Assembly (NCBI RefSeq): GCF_040436345.1
Contig: NC_133235.1
Location: 22,282,660-22,346,659 of the forward strand
Reading direction: 5' to 3'
Source of the DNA: Pagrus major
Taxonomy: Eukaryota > Chordata > Actinopteri > Spariformes > Sparidae
Length of the DNA stretch: 64,000 nt
The notes below the pieces were generated by a model, which was given only the letters and a program-made list of their open reading frames with translations, ran no database searches and was not told where the DNA came from. Below, in pieces: positions 43,001-58,449 of the stretch. The translations under genes and the position numbers were made by a program. Each line of letters begins with the position of its first letter. The stretch's first letter is position 1.

Positions 43001-44760
43001 AGGCTATAAACTATTTATGTTGTAGCAGAAAACAGTGAAATCTAACTCTAACGTTTTGACTTTCGCAAAGTTACACTGCTAAGTCAGTGTGTCCAATAAA
43101 TATGTAAAGGCTTGTGCTTTATGTGTGTGATTTACTTTGTGTCTGACCCTGATAAAACAGAACTACCCATATGGCGCCTGCTGTGTGGTTTTGAATCTGT
43201 GGTGCTGTTGAGGCAGCCAGATCAACCATCTTGTCCTTAGGTAAGACTTGAATTGTGACATATGGAACCAAATTAAATCAAAACCTCTGGGAGAATAGAT
43301 ATAAATGTTCCTGTGTTGAAGAATGTGATCGAATAACATATGGATGATTACTGTGTCTTTACACACAGTGTATGTGTCTCGTCTTTTGTAAAGAAGGAAG
43401 ATGATTTGCAGATAGATAAATATAAAAAAAAAAGCCAGTCTTTTAGCCGGGGGCAACAGAGAAGTCATTTCTTTTCTAGCCCCGTGGCGGCAAACCTGGC
43501 TTCATTCATTTCCATTTCTCTGTTGCCTTCGCAACTGTTGAAACTGCAGCATGTGCTTGGCTAGTTTCATTTTATATCATTTTATATCCAATGGACTGGC
43601 ATTCACTGTGACAGAAGCAAAGAGAATAAGTGAAAAAATCAATCCTTTGAAAATGGGTTTTCATCAGGGCTTCAGTGTCTGATGTTGTGTTAAGTTTGAG
43701 AACAATGACACACAGAGGCATTGATGCAAAGCACCAGAAACCAGCAGCAGATGATATCATCCAGTGACAACAGTTTCAGACCTGCGGTTCCAGCCCAGCC
43801 TGTACCGCCTATTAGCATTCATTTTTTGACCTGCAGATGTAGGTCCTAGTTCACATTCTGACTTGCAGCCAAACAAAGTATACTTTCTGCAATATTGACA
43901 TTAATGCCACCTACAGGCAATGACTGCTGCTATTTGTTTACTGACACTTTGTCTTAACAATTAATACATTTTCTTTCTTTTTTTCTAATATCTTCTGTTT
44001 TTTGTGTGAGTATACTGTCTGAATTTAATGTTAAGCCCTAATCGTAGAAAGGCTAATGAATAACAAATGAACAAAACTGAACTGAACTATGTTTTTATTG
44101 GCTATATGTGAGCAGATTGTAACGTGACGTGAAAAATGAGACCTTCCCTGTCTCTCTCGGTTGGCTATACAAGCCTGTGGCTCATTTGTTTACGTTGTTT
44201 AAAGGTCCGATTCTTACACATTGGACTTTTAATGTCGCTGGACGGTGGATTTCTTTGTGAAAGACTTGGGTCAGATTTCCTGCGACAGTCCGAAGGATGT
44301 GACTTTATGCACGTTCTCTAGTGACTCATCTCAGTACCTCTTGCTCAAGCTGGTTTAGAAATAAAGTCCGCTAACATAAACTAACAGTTTACACCACAAC
44401 ACAGAAGTTCCAGATAGCCCCTTTTAAAAAAAAAGCACAAAACTGACCTGATATTGACTGAACAGCTCCTCCTGTGGAGACTCAGCAGCATGCTAACTGT
44501 GAATGTGTGATTGTGAGTGAGTCACATATGATTTTAAATGAGTTATTCTTCAAATTCAAGAGCAAAATACTATTCTTGCTCTGTCTGTGGTGCACACAAA
44601 CGATTATTTCCTGTCTAAAAATGCGTATTTGCTGTGCAAGATTATAAAGTAAAAAGCAAAGACTGAACCGAAATGGATAATGATGCATTCAGAATGTAGA
44701 GCAAAAAATGCAGGCACACACACACACACACACACACACCATACACACACACATACACAG
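38670..44760. other. Gene-poor interval
   Basis: No recognised exon. Contains (CA)n at 39990-40017, a poly-T tract at 40642-40658, a (TGC)n tract at 41671-41690 and (CA)n at 44714-44739. A GC-rich patch at 41080-41460 carries GCCGCCATTTTGG at 41088-41100, a YY1-type core, and could be regulatory. Confidence 0.4.
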
Positions 44761-44764
44761 TCAA

Positions 44765-44905
44765 AGTTTTAGTGCCTAGTTTTGATTCAGCTCTTCATTA
44801 GCCACAGGGCCCAACTCCGGTTAGCTCCAGTATTAGGCTCAATTAGAACAAGATCCAATTAGAGGGCTCCTTTCCCCTGGGGCAAGGAGAGGCAGGAAAT
44901 GGAGA
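44765..44905. promoter_or_regulatory. Candidate conserved regulatory element
   Basis: Non-repetitive, with two CAATTAG homeodomain-type sites at 44840-44846 and 44856-44862, spaced 16 bp apart. Conservation cannot be tested here. Confidence 0.25.
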
Positions 44906-46280
44906 CTGAGAAATGTATAAGTCGACAACATGCGGACACAGCCAACATAAACAAACTTACTTTGTTGATCTCTGCTGTTGCTACGCAGGAGTCCTCTGGG
45001 AGTTAAAGCCCTGCTAGTCTAAGCTATGAGATAAAACAAAATAAAAAAAAGCCCCGCAGCAAAACATGAACTCTGTGAACACAAGGGCTCCGACACCATG
45101 AAGGGAACGTCTGGGCCCAGAAAATGAAAAGCCCACAGGCGTTTTCCATTTACAGCTAAAAATCCAGCACTAGCTCCTAGCCAGGGTTAGTATCAGACTC
45201 TCAAAATGAACACTTACACTACGGGGGGAACAAATGAGTAGCTTTCTATTGTCGCTCTATTAAATCTGTCGGTTAATAGACATATACCTTACTACTGACA
45301 GAAATCAATAATGTACAATAAGATAAAGGGCAGGGAAGAAAGAAAGAAAGAAAGAAAAAACAAGAAAGGTATAATTGGTGGAAGAAAGGGGAAAAAAAGG
45401 GAAGACAAAGATCCAACTGTGCGATTCTGAGCTCAGTATTTCTGTCCTCCTATCAGTATGGTTAGAGGTGGTGATGGCGGCAATGTTGTGTGAGCTGTTT
45501 GGGCTTGCCCTTGCCTCGGGCCTCGAGTGTTCCTCCCCCAGGCGGCGTGTGAGGGAAATGGTGTGTGGTGCGAGGGTAAACCTTGACCTGCCTGCCAGGA
45601 GGCTGCACACGGAATGAAATGAGCACAAACAAAGCTGGGGAGAGGAGGAGGAGGAGGAGGAGGAAGAGGTAGAGGAGGAGGAGGAGGGGTGTCAGGCAGC
45701 AGTGGAGGAAGTATATGGCTTTACTTGTATCGCCACTACACCGCTTGTTTTTTTGTTGTTGTTTGATATGACTGCGAGTGGCTGGATACACAACCGCAGT
45801 GGGACACACACACACATTGCTCTAATTGGGAGTGCTCAGGTGTTGTGGGTGGCATCCTGGTAACGCTCGCGAAGATGGAATGTGAAATGTTGCATTTCCC
45901 TTCATGCGCTGCCAAGATGTGTTTCAGGGAAAGATGGAAATCCCATTATGTCACATGCCTAACTTGGCCCTACAAACTCTGAAAGTCATTTGTGAAATTG
46001 GGTTCAGGTCTTAATGAGTTGCAAAGTGGCTTTGGCCTTGTAAGTCTGCAGAGGATATATTTGTTCAGACATGAGCGAATCTGCGGCTATGTGTAAGTCC
46101 CTGTGTAAGTTAACTTTGTAACCAACTATCAATCTCAGGACCTGAAGTTGCTATCCAGTTCCCAGTTATAAGATTCTGAAGATATGTCGATTTGCTCGGC
46201 TTTATCCCGTGAGGATTAAACAAATAAAACGTATAATTGCTGTAAACCAGCGTGTTGACAGGAGTGTGTGCGCCGTGTCA
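44906..46280. other. Gene-free DNA with purine-rich tracts
   Basis: (AAAG)n near 45336-45358 and (GAG)n at 45642-45690. No exon recognised. Confidence 0.45.
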
Positions 46281-46289
46281 CCCTGCTTA

Positions 46290-46490
46290 CCTGTAAAAAG
46301 CCCAGTGAAATCCATTACATACTTTAGAGACGACTCATGAATGGAATAATTAGCACAGCGTGCTTTCCGCCCGGCTGGAAGTCTCTCTCGATAATGAACA
46401 AAGGAAAGGAAATTAGCTTTTGTCTCATAAAGTCACAACTTCAAAGATCCCTGCCATTGCATTAATACAGCCATAGCCTGCAGCAGCATG
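46290..46490. promoter_or_regulatory. Candidate conserved regulatory element
   Basis: Non-repetitive. Contains AACAAAGG (46397-46404, SOX/TCF-type) next to several ATTAGC words. Inference only. Confidence 0.25.
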
Positions 46491-49400
46491 GAGGAGAATA
46501 AAATAAGCACTCTCACTCAGACCCCATTCCTATCAAGGTCTTTCTCAGGACAAATACCGGGAGCTTGGCTCTTATAGACCACACACACTGGACAGGATCA
46601 GTGAGAGAAATTAGAAGAAAGGAATGCAAATCCATCCTAGCCAGCCCCTATTAAAAAAGAAAAATCGCTGATTTCCTTTGTGGATTCTGACCAAAAACAT
46701 GGTTTACATCAATATAAAAGAAAAATCATTCTCCAGGTGTAACACTATTTCCACGTATTCTCCCTCCGTGCAGCTGGATGTACACTTAATCACATCAGGT
46801 CAACACTCGGGCCCGGGGCTTCCCAGCTGTGGCCTGGGCGACCTGCGACCGTCGTCTCGCCTAACTGCTGTTCCAGTCAGCTGCCCTCAGGAGCGTGAGT
46901 GGTACACTGATCTGGTGCTGGGTCATCCGGCCTGGCACTACAACATTACAGCACATTATAAAAAAAGGGGGCCTGAGCAGCCCAGTGTTTGTGGTCGGGC
47001 TGACGCGATTGATGGTGACGGATGCAGTTTAGGTCACAAATTGAATCAATATGAGGGGGTTTTCCAAACACTGTGCAGCGTAAAACAGCTTTGTTAAGTG
47101 AAAGCATGTTGCTGACACATTCTGCAAAATATGTAACATTAATCTGACTTAAAAACAAGTGCAACTCAAGTCAAAATCAGCAGTATTTTTGCCCCTAACA
47201 GTTGCTATTGTCATTGTCTCAGAGCTAAAAGGAAGTAGCACTGAGGACCGGGGCGAGGCAAGTATCGTCCAAGGCACTCTCTCCTCGCCTATCTGCACCT
47301 TTATCTGCCAGGATCAGTTGTTAGTGCTGGCAGTTTTCCTCTCCTGTCCTCTGGAGAGAGGTGGCTCTCAGCTGGAGAGAGGCGCCAGAGGCTATGCACT
47401 GTCTCCATTGTGTGGAGAGACACATGGAGGACTTGAGAGACTCAGTGCAGGTGCAGAGAGGAAGAGTGAGAGGGAACACACCTGAGGGGCCTGATTTTTT
47501 TTTTTTTCTTTCCTCACAGAAGTCAGGCTTGTTTTTTTTTTTGAGGGGCCTTTTAGGTGCAGGGACATTTGTTGTCAGGAGGACAGATTTACTGGAGGTA
47601 CACTCTACTGGAGGGAAGGATGCTTCCTCTCTAACTGCCAGAGACATTTGGTTACAGACGCAGACTCCCAGAATAAATATGATTTTCAGCGTTGAGGACG
47701 AAACGCAGAACAGTGCTATCACTGCTACCAATCATATCAATTCAGTGATTCAAAGCAGCACTTGGTTTGAATATATGGCCTGCTATGTTGTGATAGTGAT
47801 GAGGCATGAGGGCGGTACACGCGTAAGGTCATGTTCCTTACTTGACTCACAGGGTGGGTCCCTGTTCCCGTATGGACAGGACACAACAAGCTAACACCGA
47901 TAACCTCACCTCAGACTGGGAGGTTTTCTGTGAAAGTGATCCTTTCGCTAACTGTTTGTTTAAAAGCTGACAGGCTACAAGAGTCTCAGTGACAGCATCT
48001 ATTCATCTCAGGGTGTCAGACAGAGAAAAAAGAGGGAATGAGGGAGAGATAAAAGCAACAGAGAGGAGGCGGATGAGGAGAGAAAGGCCAGTAAAAGACG
48101 AAAATGGGGGATTGGTGTGCCTAGGCAATAAACTGGATTTACCTTGAGCTTTGAAACATCTTCAGATCATCGTGGTAGCAATTTCAGAAATTCATCCGGC
48201 GAGTGAGTGAATGAGTACTGATGTTTTCATCACTTTGGTTTTAATTATATGTCTCACTCAGCACAGTCTTCCTTCTACTCGGCTAATTTAGATTGAGATC
48301 CTTCCAGGCTTTCCCCTATCTTTCATTTCCCTCCCCTCCTTCTCTCCTCTCTGCATCCCATCAGCCCCTTTGTAGAAAAAAAGAGGAAGGAAAAAAACCT
48401 TCATGTCTGTGACTTTCTTGCCCTCCAGCGTATGAAGCCCTCTTTTATTTTGATCATCGCAGCACAATGGATTCATGCCATTCTGGCAACTTTATTCAGT
48501 ATCAGCCCAAATTTACATACTGCTTAACAAGTTTGTGCGTGACTGTTGATGCCTCTGATCAAAGTGCTTTTGGAAATCTTTCTCATCTGATTTTTTTTTT
48601 CTCCCCCCTGCCCTTCATTTCAAATGCATGCTGCAGACAGGCATCTTTAACTCAGGGGCAAAGAAAGGTAACCTTAGTGCTGCACAAGCCCAAATGTCAT
48701 CCAACAAGGAGGGCTCATGTCCTGGGGATAAAGATAATGTAATCTAAGCAGTATACAGTGTGTGACTGTGTGTCTTTGAGTGTGTGTGTGTGTGTGTGTA
48801 TCCATGCTAGCCTCAGTGTTTGTTGCAGGCTTGGGTTCGGGGGCGGAGGGAGACAGGGGATGACAAAAGTCAAAGCAGTCATGTGTCATTTTCGGTGCTG
48901 AAGGGCTGGGACCTGCCTCCGGGGCTGTCCTCTCTGTCAGACGCACTCAGATATCTGCGCTGAACTCTCTCGCTGTCTCTTTTTCTTTTGCTCTCTCCAT
49001 CTTTCTCTCTGTCTTTATCCAATGCACGTGCAAAATTTGCAGCTGCATGTTCGTGCACCAGCAGCTCACGCAACAATTCTGGGCTCTTAGCAGCATGCAG
49101 TAACGAGGTAGATTTGTATAATAGAGTAATGCAGCACAGTACTTCTGAAACCATAAACATCTGCTTTAGATATAAGACATGCAGTGACTCATTTCATATT
49201 TCGAAATGATTGCATCTTGACCACAGAGGCAAGACTGGGAGGGACATGATTTGCTCCATGACATGTAACCCAAAACACTGTGAGGGTGCAAGACCTCGAG
49301 TGGGGAGGGGTTTTCTTTTTTTCTTTTTTTTCAAATATCAGGTTGTAAATCAAGATATCAGAGGCCACGCTACAAACCAATGGCCCATTAAACTCCCATG

Positions 49401-50212
49401 GGCATAGAAGGAGACGAGGCTGCACCAAAACTGCACTAAGGCTAACCCATTGCAAGAACCCAGTAGCCTCTATTTACAATAATATTCGTAAATATACGTG
49501 GCTACCAGAGCAAACAACAGAATTGAAAACATGAAATGACTGAGAAAGAAAAATGGATTGTAAAATACAATGAAAAGAGGGTGTGGGTGGAAAGAGAGGA
49601 ATCGTGGGAATGCAAGATTGCACCTCCCTCAGGCAATCGAATTATCCTATGGGCTGATGGTTCCTCCTTATGCGTCGGCTGACATTTTCCTGTAACCCCA
49701 TCCCGAGTAATGCTATGTGATGTGTGTGACTGGCTTCTGCCACGGCCCTGAGAGGCCACGGAGCCTCGGGGCCATTTGCTTTTGGCCCGCAGCATCCTGG
49801 GAATTGTTTATTTTAGCTCTGTCCGCTCCTTTCTGCCTCTCCCTCTCACTTTGCCGTCTCCTTTCCTCGTCTCTCCTGTTCTCGTCCTCTCATTCTGGCC
49901 CAGCGGTGTCTACTTTCAATTAGAGGAGGATGCACTTGTATTCTTCCGTGAGACAAAACCCCCTGACAGGTGACTCTTGCGGGGTAACTCAAAACCATGC
50001 CTTTAGTCTCTTCACACAAACTGTTAGTATTCCAGCACCTTTCAGGGGACCCAAAGGTAAAAAAAAAAAAAAACAGAAGCTGTCGGTGGTATCTGTTACT
50101 CAACTGTATTTGTTGCTCTGTGTGATGATGATAAGAGTGGAGGGTGTGTTTAAAAAAAAAAAAAAAGCGGTTGAAAATCAAGATGTGCTGTGTGTTGTGG
50201 CAGTGTGCAAGA

Positions 50213-50243
<31 letters not shown>

Positions 50244-51358
50244 GGGAAAGAGATTTAAGGACAGAGAAGATGAGATGTGTGATATGAGATAATAGAATGA
50301 TATTCAAAATGTATCCCCGGAGCTAGAAGTTAAAAGAGAACATTAAAAGAGAACATATTTTGATCGCTTATGGATATGTAAGCCTGCAAACCAATATGCC
50401 CAAACTTTACTTCATACTGCTGCGAGGCCCTGAAGGGCATAAGTGGAGGCGGGCAGATCAGCTATACACAAATAGTGTATGTGTGTAACTGTCGACATGT
50501 GACAAGCAGAAAAGGGACAGTGTTGAGAGCGTAGCCTTTTATGACCCAACACACTTTGACAGCTTGGCCATCGCTCGGGGACATGAGCTATGTTGCTTTT
50601 TCATCTGACAATTTTAAGCAAAACAACTCTCCCTCGATGGATTCAATTGTTCAGAGAGGCCTTTGTGGCTGCGTGTTAAAGCACACAGAGACAAAAAACA
50701 TGTCAGCGGCCCCGTAGATTCTGCTCGCTGTAAGCTAGAGGAGTCACACTGTCAATCTGTAGGACAAAAAGTGAGATGAAAGTGTAAGCGATATGATGGG
50801 AAACGCTGCTTTTATGCAACACTGCGCTCTGCTGGCAGAAGGTGATACCACCTTGAGTTATCCAGCAGCAGCAGCAGCAGTGAGACAGTCTTAGCAGAAG
50901 ACTAATGTAACCTTAGGTCCCCGGGGATGCAAATGTCTGTGTGCTTTTACCCTTGAAGCAGTTGCCTTATTTGGACCTAAGGACATTCTGCACTGACAAA
51001 TTTTAAACATCCCAGGAGGGGCAGGCTTTGAAATATGGCCACAGGGTGGCACATTAGAATGACAAAAATGTAGATCCTCAAAGTGAAATCTGCCTGTGAC
51101 TTCAGCTAGAGAGAGGAGTAATGGTTATTGTTAGAAGAGGGTCACAGCAGCGGTGTTAACAGCCACATTAGAGAGGCACTGATACACTTTTTGTCTGTTT
51201 CCATCCGATTCAAATACTTTCATTTGAATATCTGTCGGAACCAAAACTCTTTTTTCCTTGAATGTTATTATAATCATTCTTGTTATTGTTGTTGTTATTG
51301 ATATTAGGTGAAAGGTCACATAAGGCAGTAAACCACACAGCACTTAGTATTAAATACA
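46491..51358. other. Gene-free DNA
   Basis: Open frames at 46678-47097 and 47361-47894 are low-complexity or without family resemblance. (TG)n at 48780-48800 and (GA)n at 50209-50242. Confidence 0.4.
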
Positions 51359-51731
51359 TTAAAAGTGCAGTATGTAAGAACTGGCCACCTCAAATTCATA
51401 CAGGTAGTAAATCACCTGAATAACTGCTGCTAGCCGAATTATTTTATTCATCATTGACTCGAGCTACTATTAGCTTGTTAGCACAGTTAGCCGTGCAGCT
51501 ATCCAGACGACCAGGGGAGTGTTGGGGGTTTGCACCGTTGGCACAGGAGTTTTGGACTGCTGGGAGAAAGAGGTTTTCAGGCCCAGCTGGTTAGCACGCT
51601 AACTTCAGTAGATAACCTTCAACAAAATGCACAGACATCTTTGACATAACGTTAAAATTGTTGTTTCTTTGTCGATTACGATAGTTAAATTGTGAATGTT
51701 TTGAACTAAAATTCTTACATATTGCACCTGT
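51359..51731 (-). mobile_element. MITE-like element (family B), copy 3, reversed
   Basis: The ends AAAAGTGCAGTATGTAAGAA and TTCTTACATATTGCACCTGT are inverted. The interior (TTAGCTTGTTAGCACAGTTA, CAGGGGAGTGTTGG, GGTTAGCACGCTAAC) is the reverse complement of copies 1 and 2. It is the cleanest, uninterrupted copy. Confidence 0.75.
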
Positions 51732-53876
51732 AAATTAAAATGCATTCCAAAGCAAGCTAGATTAGGTAGCATTCACATACAAACAGGCGTAGGAGAGCTA
51801 TTTGCTATGAAAACTCTGCTGTGAGTTCAAAAGTAATGAGACAATTTCAAGGAGTTCAATGGGAAAATGGCAATCAATAAATCAGACGATAGACTCTGGA
51901 TCGATGACTGATATCAGATAAGTGAATAACGTCAGTATCGGTGCTCGGATTGGTCCAAACTCGAAGCCAAGATACTAAAAGCAGATGGAAACACATGCGG
52001 TATTTTTAATCCCCCGCTGTTTGTTCCATACTAACCACAACATGAGAACACGCTTTGCCTAAAATGAACTGTACGTGCATGACCGATCAAGAGAAAAAGA
52101 GACGTGGGCACTGTTTTTAAAAAAAATCTGTTGTGTGTTCACATGAAGGCAGTGTTTGCTGTGTGTATGCGCAATGGGCCTGTAAGCTCTGTGTGTGTGT
52201 GCATACAAACAATGCACTCAGTCGACTGCCCGCAGCAGTGTGCATTCTTGCTTGGAGAGTACATGTCCTCGGGCCTCGTTCCTCCGTCGATGACCTCTGG
52301 TGAAGCCATTATTTTCTGCATTAATGATGAGCAGCAGCCAGCGATGAGAGAGATGGACTTTGTCCTGGGGCACAGTAGCGCTGATTATGGGCAACAACAA
52401 TGCCGGCACAAAAAAAAAAAAAAAGAAAGAAAGAAAGAAAAAGAAAACTCTTCCCACAAGCAGTTCAAAAGACTGGGAGTCTTAGCAGCAGCACCGAATA
52501 AGCTGCTCTAGCTCTATTGACAAGATGGATCAGATAACCTCCATAGCTAGAGGATTACCCAGAATAAACTTTATTAAGGTTTACCTATGGCTTGTTTTGT
52601 CATCTCCTGGATCCAACACCTCTCTGTTTGCAACAAACATGTGGCTGACAGCATCTTCTCAAGCTGACTTGAAATACATTAGTATGTGGCAATTAGTGTA
52701 TGGAGGAAATGGCTGAGAGTGAAGTCATACAAACCGCACTTTTACTGCCCTTCTTGGATTTAATGACATTATGTAAAGCAAGTGATATCAGAGGCTTAAT
52801 TGATCCTCTGACATCAGCCCAAACACCACCTATAAGACTCACAAACAAGACAAATTGCAGACAAAGTGCAATTGCTCTAGTCGAGGCAGCCAGGGCACCC
52901 ACTCCGGAAATCCTGGCTTGGGGAGATGACTCTAAATGAAGGACTTTACCATTCACCATTATGTCTTTGGTGAGAGTCAGAGGGAACCCCCGGGGCTCTT
53001 CAGCACAGCACGGCACAACTTTTCAAAGGGCTCCAGATTAAAGTCACTGAAAGTTCCCACTGGGGTCTGAGGCCAGGATCCCATTAAGCAGCCCTACCAC
53101 ACCGCCGGCCATAATTGTGTCGTTGAGAATTCAGAGCAGCGGTTGCTTGATAAGCGAATTTGGGGTGAAATAAAAAAGAAGAGGCAAAAAGGGGGTCTCG
53201 ACGGGCCACCATTAGACACTTCATTCGCTCATCACTAATTTGTTTTAAATGACTGAGGGAGAGGTGAGCACTTTATACAGCAATCGAAGATACCTTTTTT
53301 TTTTTACCTCCTCCGATTCCAAGTCTGTGCGACAGAATGCTGATAAATGAAAACCATTGCTCTTTATAGCCACACACTATACTGCCGCTGGTGGTGTTTT
53401 AAACTGTAGTTATCTTTATCGCAGTACTTGCTTTGCAGTAGCATAATCAATAAAGAAGGAAAGAAAAAACAGGTAGGAACTCATTCCTCTGCTGTTCTTG
53501 TAAGTCCCTCTACTCTCATCTTTAAGAAACCAGCAAAGGAAATATTACTTATATATTACTTACTAAATATGCACCATTTCTGCTTTAAAATCTGTAAAAA
53601 CAACTAGACCTTAGTACTTTATTTTGTTGGGCTGTGTACTTACATCCTAAATGTTTCTAACAATGTTCGAAACCAAGAGAAATCGTAATTGTATTCAAGG
53701 TAATGGTGCGTTGCATTTGATTGTCAGTCTATAACTTTGAGGAAAACACCAGATGATACATCACAGAAAGAGGATGCGACCAAACACAACCTAAATAAAT
53801 AGAACCTATAAATAATAATAAACTAGTTTATAAAGAACATACAAAGATGTTACAAACAAGTGAGCTTTTATTGAGT
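51732..53876. other. Gene-free DNA before psma8
   Basis: Includes poly-A/(AAAG)n at 52411-52442. No TAF4B exon recognised on the minus strand, where synteny would place it. Confidence 0.4.
52690..53280. promoter_or_regulatory. Candidate conserved non-coding block
   Basis: Nearly 600 bp of balanced composition without microsatellites or transposon ends, and no exon structure on either strand. Contains homeodomain-like words (CTTAATTGATC, CATCACTAATTTG). It resembles developmental enhancer DNA, but this is an impression. Confidence 0.3.
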
Positions 53877-53882
53877 ATTTTG
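53877..53882 (-). terminator. psma8: Candidate psma8 polyadenylation signal
   Basis: AATAAA on the minus strand (TTTATT on plus), about 375 nt past the stop codon. A second copy at 53910-53915 is an alternative. Confidence 0.4.
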
Positions 53883-54255
53883 CTTCATTATGTTTTTGAC
53901 TGCCAATGGTTTATTACAACATTTGAGATTCATCACCATCAGAGCTGTTTGGTAAATGATATAAAAACATCCTGCAAGTCAAGTTTAAGATCTAAACCCC
54001 AACTTGAGATCTATGTATGTGGTTTTAAACATCAGTCAACTCAATAGCTGGAAGTATAGGGCCTAGATATTTTATGGAAATGGTACAGTATAAGTCAGAA
54101 ACGTGTTCAAAACATATGAACAACAACAGATCTCAAGTTAAGATTTAGCTCTTTACAATGAAAAAAATGAGTAAACCCATCAAGGTCTAATATTTGCAAC
54201 CCAAATCTGCTATTTTCATCCAAGTGCAATAAAGAAAAACTCTTGGTTAACTGCT

Positions 54256-57523
<3,268 letters not shown>

Positions 57524-58380
57524 TGCACCCCAATACAAGTACAATCACAAGAAAAAAGGGAGACTTCAACCAAATGATTCAGCTAGTTAGCATGTATCAG
57601 CGCAGTATGGAAGTTGCCGTGTGTTGAAAACAGCGCATGCGCATGACCTCTGAACCGGGGCGATACCAAAACCAGGGTCCGTCAGAGGGAGGTTTAAATT
57701 CAAATTTGACGAGAGCGCTCACTATTTGATTTGTGTAAGTGCGCTGCGATGTTTTATCATAAAAGTTATAACACAAAAAAAGGCTCGAGGTTAATATTTA
57801 TAACCTAAATATCATTTAGTAATTTCAGTTAATGAGATTATCGTTAGGTAATTTTGACTGGTGGTGCAATCTGGGTCAACTAAATTAAAACTTAAAAATA
57901 GGAGTAATAAATATTGTCATTATCTACTATTGCCTAAAACTGCCAGCGTTGTTATTATGATTAATGTGTTTTTTAAGTACATTCAGGCTCCATCTGACTG
58001 CGTTTCCCCTTTTTGTTGAGCGGTCCATTTCCCGTGGCCTTCAGGACCAAATCTAGACTGTTCCAATATACGAAACAGGGGTGAAATTGCAATTAAATAA
58101 TGCCAAAATAGGAGTGCTTTCAATCACATAATTAAGTGTGTTAAAATATTGTATTTCATCTCCGGTGATTTTGAACACCACGCATTCCCGTGTAATTGAA
58201 ACAAACATTGCTCATCCATTATGATTTGAAACGTGCTACGTCCCCCCCACAACGGACCACTGCATTTCAAAATTGCATCCTATTCTGAACTGCTTGATCT
58301 GAGTTCTACCGATTTGTTAAGTGTGTTGGCTACTTTTGACATTTATGCTCTAGTTCGCTTTAATTTCATCGAGTATCACC
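57524..58380. promoter_or_regulatory. Divergent promoter region shared by psma8 and ss18
   Basis: 857 bp separate the two start codons of oppositely directed genes. The stretch near psma8 is CG-rich and carries an NRF1-type palindrome. Both untranslated leaders must lie here unless non-coding exons exist elsewhere. Confidence 0.6.
57633..57642. promoter_or_regulatory. NRF1-type site
   Basis: GCGCATGCGC, the palindromic core bound by nuclear respiratory factor 1, 110 bp upstream of the psma8 ATG. Confidence 0.5.
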
Positions 58381-58449
58381 ATGTCGGTGGCGTTTGCACC
58401 TCACAGGCAGCGTGGGAAGGGTGATATAACACCCGCTGGAATACAAAAG
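58381..58449 (+). CDS. ss18: ss18 exon 1
   Basis: MSVAFAPHRQRGKGDITPAG then IQK, phase 0. Confidence 0.95.

Noticed and set aside
46678-47097. 139-codon plus-strand open frame
   Set aside because: No similarity recognised and no splice or promoter context.
47361-47894. 177-codon plus-strand open frame
   Set aside because: Runs through poly-T tracts (Phe runs) and has no recognisable domain.
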